DNA from: Oscillospiraceae bacterium
GTDB taxonomy: Bacteria; Bacillota; Clostridia; UMGS1810
Direction: 5' to 3'
Length of the DNA stretch: 20,750 nucleotides
Assembly: GCA_022769845.1 (NCBI GenBank)
Contig: JALEIO010000039.1
Span: 1 to 20,750, forward strand
The notes under the pieces are model-generated. The model had not been told where the DNA came from, made no database searches, and saw only the letters and a list, made by a program, of their open reading frames with translations. Positions within the stretch are counted from its first letter, which is position 1, and each line of letters opens with the position of its first letter. This document shows, in pieces, positions 14,460 to 20,750 of the stretch. The translations under genes were made by a program, and so were the position numbers.

Positions 14460-16171
14460 AAAAGCTTATGCGCTATGTCGGCGAATACAAGCTTGCGGCT
14501 TTTCTCACGCCGCTGTTTGTAATTTTTGAGGTTATCCTCGAAATATATATTCCTTTTCTTATGTCAAAAATAATTGACGTTGGCATAAAAAACGGTGATA
14601 TGGTATATGTTACACAAATCGGTTTGATGATGATTCTTATGTCGCTTTTTGCACTTTTTTTCGGCGCAATGTCGGGTCGATTTGCGGCGGTTTCAAGTAT
14701 GGGGTTCGGCAAAAACGTACGAAAGGCACTGTTTTACAAGTTGCAGGAGTTTTCGTTTTCAAATATTGACAAATATTCTACCCCATCGCTTATAACACGT
14801 CTTACAACCGATATAACAAATATTCAAAACGCATTTATGGTGGTTACGCGTATGCTGGTGCGCTCGCCGTTTATGCTAATCGGCGCAACCATTATGGCGG
14901 TGCGTATTAATGCCCGTCTTGCAATAATTTTCTTTATTGCAATCCCTATTCTTGCTACCGCTCTCATTATTATCAGTACAAAAGCATTTCCGCGGTTTAA
15001 AGAGATGTTAAAGCGCTACGACCTTATGAATTCATCCGTTCAGGAGAATTTAACTTCTATAAGAGTTGTAAAAACCTATGTTCGCGAAGGCTACGAAAAC
15101 AAAAAATTTGCCGAAAGTGCAAAAAATCTAAAAAACGCGCAGGTCGGAGCGGAAAAGCTTATTATTATGAACGCGCCGTTTATGCAGTTTATAATGTATT
15201 CCTGTATGATTTCAATTTCGTGGTTTGGCGGCAATATGATTATCTCCAAAACAATGGAGGCAGGTCAGCTGATGAGCTTTATCAGCTATGTTACGCAAAT
15301 TCTTATGTCGCTTATGATGATTTCATTCGCCTTTGTAAATCTTGTTATGTCAAGGGCTTCAATATCACGAATTAACGAAGTTCTCTCTGAAGAAATTGAC
15401 ATTACCGACGATAAATGCGACGAAAATCTTACCGTCAAGGACGGCTCGATTGAGTTTAAAAACGTATCGTTCAAATACGGAGACAGCAGTGAAAACTACA
15501 ATGTAGAAAACATCAACCTTAAAATAAATTCCGGCGAAACAGTGGGAATTATAGGCGGAACAGGCTCGGCAAAAACCACTCTTGTAAGTCTTATTCCCCG
15601 TCTTTATGATGTAAATGAGGGCGCTGTTCTTGTAGGCGGAGAGGACGTAAGAAAATATAAAATAAAAAGTCTTCGCAGCGCAGTTGCAATGGTTCTTCAA
15701 AAAAATACGCTTTTTTCGGGCAGTATTTCAGACAACATCAAATGGGGCGATTTAAACGCGTCGGACAAAGAGGTTGAATCGGTATGCCGTGACGCCGCGG
15801 CAGATGATTTTATAAAATCCTTTCCGGACGGATATTATACCGATTTAGGTCAGGGCGGTGTTAACGTTTCGGGCGGTCAGAAGCAAAGGCTATGCATCGC
15901 AAGAGCGCTTTTGAAAAAGCCCAAAATTCTTATTCTCGACGATTCAACCAGCGCGGTGGATACGGCAACCGACGCAAAAATCAGAGAATCTTTCAAAAAA
16001 CAAAAGGACACTACCGTTATAATAATCGCACAAAGAATTACCTCTGTGTGCGAGGCAGATAAGATAATCGTGCTGGATGACGGAAAAATTGCCGAGCAGG
16101 GCACGCACGAGGAGCTTATTGCAAAGGACGGTATTTACAAGGAGCTCTACCAGCTTCAAAACAGAAAGTAA
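14456..16171 (+). CDS. Heterodimeric ABC exporter subunit with degenerate ATPase site
   Basis: Half-transporter (571 residues): a six-helix membrane domain at about 15-300 followed by a nucleotide-binding domain. Walker A is GGTGSAKT (367-374), with Ala372 where the consensus has Gly. The signature is VSGGQ (471-475). Walker B is ILILDD (491-496), so Asp496 stands where the catalytic Glu is normal, and the switch histidine is replaced by Gln526 (IIAQR). This combination is what the non-catalytic partner of TM287/288- or LmrCD-type exporters shows, while its VSGGQ serves the partner's active site. It starts at an ATG overlapping the ybaK stop by 4 nt; the partner gene follows after 12 nt. Substrate unknown; multidrug, lipid or peptide export are all possible. 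Confidence 0.94.
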   Translation: MKKLMRYVGEYKLAAFLTPLFVIFEVILEIYIPFLMSKIIDVGIKNGDMVYVTQIGLMMILMSLFALFFGAMSGRFAAVSSMGFGKNVRKALFYKLQEFSFSNIDKYSTPSLITRLTTDITNIQNAFMVVTRMLVRSPFMLIGATIMAVRINARLAIIFFIAIPILATALIIISTKAFPRFKEMLKRYDLMNSSVQENLTSIRVVKTYVREGYENKKFAESAKNLKNAQVGAEKLIIMNAPFMQFIMYSCMISISWFGGNMIISKTMEAGQLMSFISYVTQILMSLMMISFAFVNLVMSRASISRINEVLSEEIDITDDKCDENLTVKDGSIEFKNVSFKYGDSSENYNVENINLKINSGETVGIIGGTGSAKTTLVSLIPRLYDVNEGAVLVGGEDVRKYKIKSLRSAVAMVLQKNTLFSGSISDNIKWGDLNASDKEVESVCRDAAADDFIKSFPDGYYTDLGQGGVNVSGGQKQRLCIARALLKKPKILILDDSTSAVDTATDAKIRESFKKQKDTTVIIIAQRITSVCEADKIIVLDDGKIAEQGTHEELIAKDGIYKELYQLQNRK

Positions 16172-16183
16172 AGGAGTGATAAT

Positions 16184-18052
16184 ATGCCGCCGTCAAGAAA
16201 TACAAAGCCTGTCCGAAAGCCAAAAGACGCGGGCAAAGCAATCAAAAGGCTTTTAAGCTATCTTCTCGACTATAAAATTCAACTTGTATTTGTTGTAATC
16301 GGAATAATATTCAGCTCCGTTGCTTCAATTGCAGGTACTTACTTGTTAAAACCCGTTATAAATAACCTTACAACAAGCTCGGATATTCCTGAACTTATAA
16401 AAACGCTTGTTCTAATGGGTACTTTTTACGGGCTCGGAATTATCGGAACGTTTATGTATAACAGACTGATGCTTACAATTTCATCAGGCACGCTTGAAAA
16501 GGTTCGAGTTCAGCTTTTTAACCATATGCAGTCGCTTCCGATAAAATATTTCGACACTCATACTCACGGTGAGCTTATGAGCCGTTTTACAAGCGATACC
16601 GACACGCTTCGCGAAATGTTAAGCCAAGGTATTCCGCAGCTTTTTACATCAATGATTTCGGTAGTAGGCGTGTTCATTGCAATGCTGGTTTTGAGCCCTA
16701 TTTTAACAGTTCTGGTTATTGCAATGCTGATTTTAATACTTACAATAATTAAAAAAATCGGTTCAAAAAGCTCGGTATATTTTAAAGAACAGCAGAAAGC
16801 GATCGGCAAGGTAAACGGCTATATAGAAGAAATGATTGAAGGACAGAAGGTTGTTAAGGTTTTCTGCCACGAGGACAAGGTAAAAGAAGATTTTGATGCT
16901 ATAAACGAAAATCTTTACACCGCAGCTTCAAACGCAAACACATGTGCAAATATTCTTATGCCCATTATGGGAAATCTTTCGTATATGCACTACGCAATAA
17001 CTGCTGCGGCAGGCGCATTTTTGGTTATAAAGGGCGTTATCGGCGACCTTGGAACAATAGCCTCTTTTTTGCAGTTTACACGTTCCTTTTCACAGCCCAT
17101 AACGCAGATGTCACAGCAGTTTAATTCAGTTTTATCAGCGCTTGCAGGCGCGGAACGAATTTTTGAAATGCTCGATGAAAAAAGCGAAGAAGATAACGGA
17201 AATGTCACGCTTGTAAAGGCTGAAAAACGAGGAGGACAAATTGTCGAAGCAGACAAATACACAGGAATGTGGGCATGGAAAATCCCCGAAAAAACAGGCG
17301 AATTTTCTTATATTATGCTTAAAGGCGACGTAAGATTTCACAACGTAACCTTTGGCTACAAGCCTAACAAAACCGTTTTGAACAACGTTTCGCTTTATGC
17401 AAAACCGGGTCAGAAAATCGCATTTGTCGGCTCAACGGGTGCAGGAAAAACAACAATTACAAATCTTATAAACCGATTTTACGATGTTCCGGACGGAAAA
17501 ATTACTTACGACGGAATTAATATAAATAAGATTAAAAAAGCCGATTTACGCCGCTCTTTGGCGTTTGTTTTGCAGGATACACACCTTTTTACAGGTACGG
17601 TTAAAGACAATATCCGATACGGAAATCTTTATGCAAGCGATGAGGATATAATAAATGCGGCAAAACTTGCTAACGCACATTCGTTTATTATGCATCTTCC
17701 AAACGGCTACGACACCTATCTTACCTCGGACGGAGCAAATTTAAGTCAGGGTCAGCGTCAGCTTTTGTCAATAGCGAGGGCGGCAGTGGCAAATCCGCCG
17801 GTTCTGGTGCTTGACGAAGCTACAAGCTCCATTGACACCCGCACAGAAAGCCTTATTGAAAAAGGTATGGATTCGCTTATGCACGGCAGAACGGTTTTTG
17901 TTATCGCACACAGACTTTCAACAGTGCGCAATTCCGACGCCATTATGGTGCTTGAAAACGGGTGCGTTATAGAACGCGGCAACCACGATGAGCTTATTAC
18001 GCAGAAGGGCAAATACTACGATCTTTACACCGGCACTTTTGAGTTATCTTAA
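16184..18052 (+). CDS. Heterodimeric ABC exporter subunit with canonical ATPase residues
   Basis: Partner of the preceding half-transporter (622 residues). The basic N-terminal tail (about 25 residues) is followed by a six-helix membrane domain (30-310) and a nucleotide-binding domain. Walker A is GSTGAGKT (416-423), Walker B LVLDE (541-545) with catalytic Glu545, and the switch is His576 in VIAHRLST. The signature is LSQGQ (520-524) instead of LSGGQ, again as expected for the half that completes the degenerate site. Between the two domains an insertion of about 45 residues (335-380, with TGMWAWKIPEKTGEFSY) is unusual for the superfamily but recurs in clostridial members as I recall them. AAAGGAG precedes the ATG by 8 nt. 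The dUTPase gene follows after 24 nt. Confidence 0.94.
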   Translation: MPPSRNTKPVRKPKDAGKAIKRLLSYLLDYKIQLVFVVIGIIFSSVASIAGTYLLKPVINNLTTSSDIPELIKTLVLMGTFYGLGIIGTFMYNRLMLTISSGTLEKVRVQLFNHMQSLPIKYFDTHTHGELMSRFTSDTDTLREMLSQGIPQLFTSMISVVGVFIAMLVLSPILTVLVIAMLILILTIIKKIGSKSSVYFKEQQKAIGKVNGYIEEMIEGQKVVKVFCHEDKVKEDFDAINENLYTAASNANTCANILMPIMGNLSYMHYAITAAAGAFLVIKGVIGDLGTIASFLQFTRSFSQPITQMSQQFNSVLSALAGAERIFEMLDEKSEEDNGNVTLVKAEKRGGQIVEADKYTGMWAWKIPEKTGEFSYIMLKGDVRFHNVTFGYKPNKTVLNNVSLYAKPGQKIAFVGSTGAGKTTITNLINRFYDVPDGKITYDGININKIKKADLRRSLAFVLQDTHLFTGTVKDNIRYGNLYASDEDIINAAKLANAHSFIMHLPNGYDTYLTSDGANLSQGQRQLLSIARAAVANPPVLVLDEATSSIDTRTESLIEKGMDSLMHGRTVFVIAHRLSTVRNSDAIMVLENGCVIERGNHDELITQKGKYYDLYTGTFELS

Positions 18053-18076
18053 TTATCTTAATACAAGGAGGATAAA

Positions 18077-18517
18077 ATGGAAAGAGTAAAAGTAAATTTT
18101 ATAAAGCTTGATAAAAATGCATATGTTCCAACCTACGGCACACCTTCAAGTGCAGGCGCAGATTTGTATGCAGTGGAAGAATGTGAAATCGGCGCGGGAA
18201 AAACGGTTATGGTGCATACCGGCATTGCAATGGAAATTCCCGAAGGCTTTGGTGGATTTGTATTTGCCAGAAGCGGTCTTGCAACAAAAAGAGGTCTTGC
18301 ACCCGCAAACAAGGTAGGCGTTATAGACTCCGACTACCGCGGCGAAATTATGGTTTCACTTTATAATCAGTCGAGCGAAACACAGGTTATTGCAAAGGGC
18401 GAACGCATTGCCCAGCTTGTTATTATGCCATATATTGCCGCAGATTTTATTGAAACAGACAATCTTTCCGAAACAGTTCGCGGAGAAGGCGGATTTGGTT
18501 CAACCGGAAGAAAATAA
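18077..18517 (+). CDS. dut: dUTP diphosphatase
   Basis: Trimeric dUTPase: dUTP to dUMP and diphosphate, keeping uracil out of DNA and feeding dTMP synthesis. The 146 residues carry all five motifs: AGADL (26-30), RSGLA (65-69), GVIDSDYRGE (81-90, with the catalytic Asp84), GERIAQL (108-114) and RGEGGFGSTG (135-144). Length matches homotrimeric bacterial enzymes. AAGGAGG lies 6 nt before the ATG. It is probably the last gene of the ybaK-ABC transcript. After it there is only a weak hairpin (GTTGCT and AGCAGT around 18534-18550, then TCTTTT), so termination is uncertain. The sequence style changes beyond this gene. Confidence 0.97.
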   Translation: MERVKVNFIKLDKNAYVPTYGTPSSAGADLYAVEECEIGAGKTVMVHTGIAMEIPEGFGGFVFARSGLATKRGLAPANKVGVIDSDYRGEIMVSLYNQSSETQVIAKGERIAQLVIMPYIAADFIETDNLSETVRGEGGFGSTGRK

Positions 18518-18548
18518 TTGTAGGAAATTTTAAAGTTGCTCGTTAGCA

Positions 18549-18611
18549 GTCTTTTCGTCCACCGCGTATAAATACATAGTGTCTTTACGGCACTTTTGAA
18601 AGTATTATAAA
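18549..18611 (+). promoter_or_regulatory. Putative promoter and half-site of the LytTR regulator gene
   Basis: TTTACG (18584-18589), 16 bp and TATAAA (18606-18611) form a moderate sigma-A-like promoter with a start near 18618. Upstream, GTCTTTTCGTCC at 18549-18560 matches 10 of 12 bases of GTCAATTCGTCC found in the direct repeats further downstream. Only one such half-site is present, with no second copy 21 bp away, so autoregulation is speculative. Confidence 0.4.
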
Positions 18612-18639
18612 GCGCCGAAAGGTAAGCGAGGTGTCTTAA

Positions 18640-19440
18640 TTGCAGAAAGCAAAATACATAACAATTATTTCAAATAAAAAGAAGGTCGTGCTTAATGTCA
18701 GCACAATCCTTTATGTACTTATGATGGGCAACAATGCTGATATACATGTTTCCGGAGGTACCATATACAAAACGAGGATGACATTCAGAGAAATTGAAGA
18801 AAAGCTTGGTGACGGCTTTATAAAGATACACCGCGGAGGTATTGTGTCCGCAATGGCTATACACGATATCACTGATAAGATTAACCTAAGCAACGGCGAG
18901 TCTTTAATATATACGCAGCGAAAGAAAAACCAAATTATTGAGCAGTTTCATTCAAAGCAAAAGCGTATTATCAGCAGCTTCAGCCATACCGGCATACCCG
19001 TAACGGACGAGGAATACCGCAGACATTACAGCAGCTTTGAAAATCTGCCCTTTGCGTTTACGGATATTGAAATGATATTCAATGAGAAAAGGCATGCCGT
19101 GGACTGGATATTCAGGTACGGAAATCCGGCTCTTTCAAAGCTCGAAAAGTTGCCGCTGGAACAACTTATAGGAAGCTCTTTCGGTAGCCTGTTTTCCAAC
19201 ATGAATTCCAAGTGGCTGCGAAGCTACGAGCGCGCAACGCTTTACGGTGAAACGCTTGAGATTATTGATTACAGTCCCGAAATAGATACCTATTTGAAAG
19301 TAATATGCTTTCCTACCTTCAAGGGTCATTGCGGATGTATTCTGTTCAATATATCGGAGATAAAATTTACAAAAAACAGCAGCGATGCCGAAAAAGCGCT
19401 GATGCTGTATTTCGGCAAGCTGCCGGATAAGAATGTCTGA
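18640..19440 (+). CDS. LytTR DNA-binding regulator with C-terminal PAS-like domain
   Basis: Predicted cytosolic transcription factor of 266 residues. The start is TTG at 18640, with GCGAGGTG about 6 nt upstream; no in-frame ATG precedes the conserved domain. Residues 5-105 match the LytTR fold: VSTILYVLMMGNNADIHV, the TFREIEEKLGDGFIKIHRGGIVS block (48-70) and LSNGESLIYTQRKKNQI (83-99). Residues about 130-240 resemble a PAS domain of the kind common in clostridia (ENLPFAF, DWIFRYGNPALSKL, SKWLRSYERATLYGETLEII). LytTR is usually C-terminal behind a receiver or membrane domain, so this reversed order without a phosphorylation domain is unusual. There are no membrane helices and no partner kinase nearby. 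The next gene downstream has LytTR-style operator repeats and is its obvious candidate target. Confidence 0.82.
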   Translation: MQKAKYITIISNKKKVVLNVSTILYVLMMGNNADIHVSGGTIYKTRMTFREIEEKLGDGFIKIHRGGIVSAMAIHDITDKINLSNGESLIYTQRKKNQIIEQFHSKQKRIISSFSHTGIPVTDEEYRRHYSSFENLPFAFTDIEMIFNEKRHAVDWIFRYGNPALSKLEKLPLEQLIGSSFGSLFSNMNSKWLRSYERATLYGETLEIIDYSPEIDTYLKVICFPTFKGHCGCILFNISEIKFTKNSSDAEKALMLYFGKLPDKNV

Positions 19441-19467
19441 GCATTACAATTAAATATATACCATAAA

Positions 19468-19494
19468 ATGCCGCATGCCGGCGTCTGTTTTGTA
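19468..19494 (+). terminator. Weak hairpin after the LytTR gene
   Basis: ATGCCG and CGGCGT pair over 6 bp (one G-U) around CATGC and are followed by CTGTTTTGT. Stem and T run are both short. It may be the terminator of the regulator gene because nothing better follows. Confidence 0.35.
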
Positions 19495-19552
19495 TGTTTT
19501 GCACATTATCTGCAAACTGCAAAAGCTTAAGGCGCTGTGTATGCGTTTTTTT

Positions 19553-19586
19553 ATGTCAATTCGTCCCTAAAATATGTCGATTCGTC
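19553..19586 (+). promoter_or_regulatory. Direct repeat with 21-bp period, probable LytTR operator
   Basis: ATGTCAATTCGTC (19553-19565) and ATGTCGATTCGTC (19574-19586) agree in 12 of 13 positions and are exactly 21 bp apart, two helical turns. The second copy ends 9 bp before the -35 box. LytTR activators typically bind two direct half-sites with this period just upstream of the promoter, and a LytTR gene lies next door. Binding itself is inference. Confidence 0.7.
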
Positions 19587-19595
19587 ACAAACCTA

Positions 19596-19623
19596 TTGAT
19601 AATAATTAAAAAATCATTATAAT
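19596..19623 (+). promoter_or_regulatory. Promoter of the DUF1254 lipoprotein gene
   Basis: TTGATA (19596-19601), a 16-bp spacer and a perfect TATAAT (19618-19623). Transcription should start near 19630, giving a leader of about 110 nt. The slightly short spacer fits a promoter that needs an activator at the adjacent direct repeats. Confidence 0.75.
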
Positions 19624-19629
19624 TAACAT

Positions 19630-19658
19630 AGTACGGTGCTACAGTACGGTGCTACAGT
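19630..19658 (+). repeat. Perfect 13-bp tandem duplication plus partial third copy
   Basis: AGTACGGTGCTAC occurs twice back to back (19630-19642 and 19643-19655), followed by AGT that begins a third copy. It begins at the predicted transcription start and ends at a TTGACA. It could be a slippage duplication or a second operator. Confidence 0.9.
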
Positions 19659-19686
19659 TTGACACAAACGACGTTTTTCGTATGCT
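19659..19686 (+). promoter_or_regulatory. Second promoter-like pair upstream of the lipoprotein gene
   Basis: A perfect TTGACA (19659-19664) is followed after 16 bp by TATGCT (19681-19686), which matches TATAAT at four positions. It abuts the tandem duplication. Its start would be near 19693. It may be a second promoter or a chance match. Confidence 0.4.
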
Positions 19687-19701
19687 TTGGATGTGTCAAT
19701 C

Positions 19702-19743
19702 ATGAAAAATAATAAACGCTGCATAACAAGGAGGTCTATATGA
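19702..19743 (+). CDS. Possible 13-residue leader peptide
   Basis: An ATG at 19702 opens a 13-codon frame (MKNNKRCITRRSI) whose TGA stop overlaps the ATG of the lipoprotein gene by two bases within ATATGA. The main gene's ribosome site AAGGAGG lies inside it. No good ribosome site precedes the small frame, so translation is doubtful; if translated it would couple the two starts. Confidence 0.2.
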   Translation: MKNNKRCITRRSI

Positions 19744-20750
19744 AAAAATATTTTGCTCTTCTGATGACGGTAATTATACTGCTTTCGTCCTGTTTGTTTT
19801 CGTCTTGTACCATTAAAAAGACAGGGGAGGATTCAAAATCCACATGGGAGCTGGTCGGCGAGGCGTACACCTACGCTTTACCGCTTGTCATTATGGACGC
19901 TACAAAAACTTCGTCTACCAATACCGAAACTCCCGTCACAGGGCGTGCACCGGTAAATCAGCTCATTCATGCACAGAAACTGGCAGACGCGCAGTCAAAG
20001 CTCGTGGTAACGCCCAATGTGGACACCGTTTACACCCAGGCATGGCTTGACCTAAGCGCCGAACCCATGGTGTATGTCATGCCCAAAGACGACCGTTTCT
20101 TTAACGTGCAGGTGCTGGACGCATGGACCAATACTACTGCTGTACTCGAAAAAGCCGGTACATACGCCTTTACCCCTTCCGGATGGAAGGGTGATCTGCC
20201 AAACGGTGTTATCCGGGTGGAAGTTCCAACTTCAATGGTATGGCTCATCGCTCGTGTCGTGCTTTCCGGTCAGGAGGATCTGCCCAATGTGTATGATATT
20301 CAGCAAAATATGCAGCTGATGCCTCTCTCAGCCTATGAAAAGGGCAGCGAGTACACGGCTCCCAAGGGCACTTATACCGCAGAAAACGACTTTGTCCCGG
20401 TGGAAAAGGTGCTTTCCATGAGTCCAAAGGAATTCTTTGACACAGCAAATACGCTGATGCTGGCAAATCCCCCTGCCGCTGCCGACGCAGATGTACTAAA
20501 GAAATTTGCCACAATCAACGTAGGCCCCGGCATGGCTTTTGATACAAGTATTCTTACCGAGGATGCTGCCGCGAGCTGGAAGGAGATGCTTCAGCGACTG
20601 CGTGAAAAGCTTGTGGCCGATGCAGAAAAGTATTCCGTGAAGCTGGGACAATGGAAGTATTTTGATGCGCCCATTGGCGATTTTGGTACGGAATACAACT
20701 ATCGTGCTCTTGTTGCGCTTGCCGGACTCGGCGCCAACACTGTGAATGTG
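19740..20750 (+). CDS. DUF1254 domain lipoprotein, 3' end outside window
   Basis: Predicted exported lipoprotein of unknown function; 337 codons are visible and the frame is open at the window edge. It starts at the ATG at 19740, with AAGGAGG 5 nt upstream. Residues 1-18 form a lipoprotein signal (MKKYFALLMTVIILLSSC) with lipobox LSSC and lipidated Cys18; Cys23 is a less likely alternative. The DUF1254 domain spans about residues 36-190: WELVGEAYTYALPLVIMDATK, cut here at the family core, then TPNVDTVYTQAWLDLS and PKDDRFFNVQVLDAWTNT. Family members normally run to about 450 residues with a C-terminal DUF1214 domain, most of which must lie beyond the edge. Codons such as CTG, GTG, ACC and CTC are far commoner than in the core genes at 5163-18517, which suggests transfer. 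It is the probable target of the neighbouring LytTR regulator. Confidence 0.85.
   Translation, partial: MKKYFALLMTVIILLSSCLFSSCTIKKTGEDSKSTWELVGEAYTYALPLVIMDATKTSSTNTETPVTGRAPVNQLIHAQKLADAQSKLVVTPNVDTVYTQAWLDLSAEPMVYVMPKDDRFFNVQVLDAWTNTTAVLEKAGTYAFTPSGWKGDLPNGVIRVEVPTSMVWLIARVVLSGQEDLPNVYDIQQNMQLMPLSAYEKGSEYTAPKGTYTAENDFVPVEKVLSMSPKEFFDTANTLMLANPPAAADADVLKKFATINVGPGMAFDTSILTEDAAASWKEMLQRLREKLVADAEKYSVKLGQWKYFDAPIGDFGTEYNYRALVALAGLGANTVNV

Larger units (their letters stand above)
19441..19739. other. Roughly 300-bp control region between regulator and lipoprotein gene
   Basis: No gene longer than a 13-codon leader frame can be supported here. From left to right it holds a weak hairpin after the regulator gene, an AT/GC-mixed stretch without evident structure (19495-19550), a 21-bp-period direct repeat, a strong promoter, a 13-bp tandem duplication, a second promoter-like pair, and the ribosome site AAGGAGG of the lipoprotein gene. 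The useful parts are listed separately. Confidence 0.8.

Noticed and set aside
15554..15577. Broken Walker A of the first ABC half as a pseudogene sign
   Set aside because: Ala in GGTGSAKT, Asp496 for Glu and Gln526 for His are the expected degenerate residues of heterodimeric exporters; the frame is intact and full length.
19630..19658. CRISPR-like repeats
   Set aside because: The two copies are directly adjacent with no spacers, only 13 bp long, and no cas genes are nearby.

Overview
The window reads as a chromosomal segment of an anaerobic, low-GC, Gram-positive bacterium of the class Clostridia. The evidence is gene content and order (rplU-prp-rpmA-obgE; hrcA-grpE-dnaK-dnaJ behind a CIRCE operator), a DnaK without the Gram-negative insertion, an L27 with a Prp-cleaved N-terminal extension, strong AAGGAGG ribosome sites, and an NfnAB pair that marks anaerobic redox metabolism. 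A genus cannot be named from sequence alone.

Left part, minus strand (1-5000): obgE (3' end outside the window), rpmA, prp and rplU form the ribosomal-protein L21/L27 operon, with a sigma-A promoter and a structured leader. Upstream lies a second minus-strand operon: pyruvate kinase, a Na+-translocating decarboxylase beta subunit, and an unlisted 44-residue membrane protein. Together they suggest a link between glycolytic pyruvate output and the sodium gradient, but no carboxyltransferase or biotin carrier is present here.

Middle part, plus strand (5160-13910): an iron-type alcohol dehydrogenase with its own terminator; nfnA-nfnB, the electron-bifurcating NADH-dependent ferredoxin:NADP+ oxidoreductase, with a textbook promoter and terminator; then the HrcA-controlled heat-shock operon hrcA-grpE-dnaK-dnaJ, with a hairpin between dnaK and dnaJ and a strong terminator after dnaJ.

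Next (13977-18517): a YbaK-type Cys-tRNA deacylase overlaps by 4 nt the first half of a heterodimeric ABC exporter. The second half and a dUTPase follow closely in the same direction.

Right end (18518-20750): composition and codon use shift toward more G+C, and the content becomes accessory. A regulator with an N-terminal LytTR DNA-binding domain and a C-terminal PAS-like domain is followed by a roughly 300-bp control region and a DUF1254 lipoprotein gene that runs off the window. The control region holds a 12/13-identical direct repeat with an exact 21-bp period, the geometry LytTR proteins bind, ending 9 bp before a TTGATA-16-TATAAT promoter. A perfect 13-bp tandem duplication starts at the predicted transcription start. 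This regulator, operator and lipoprotein module is the most interesting part of the window.
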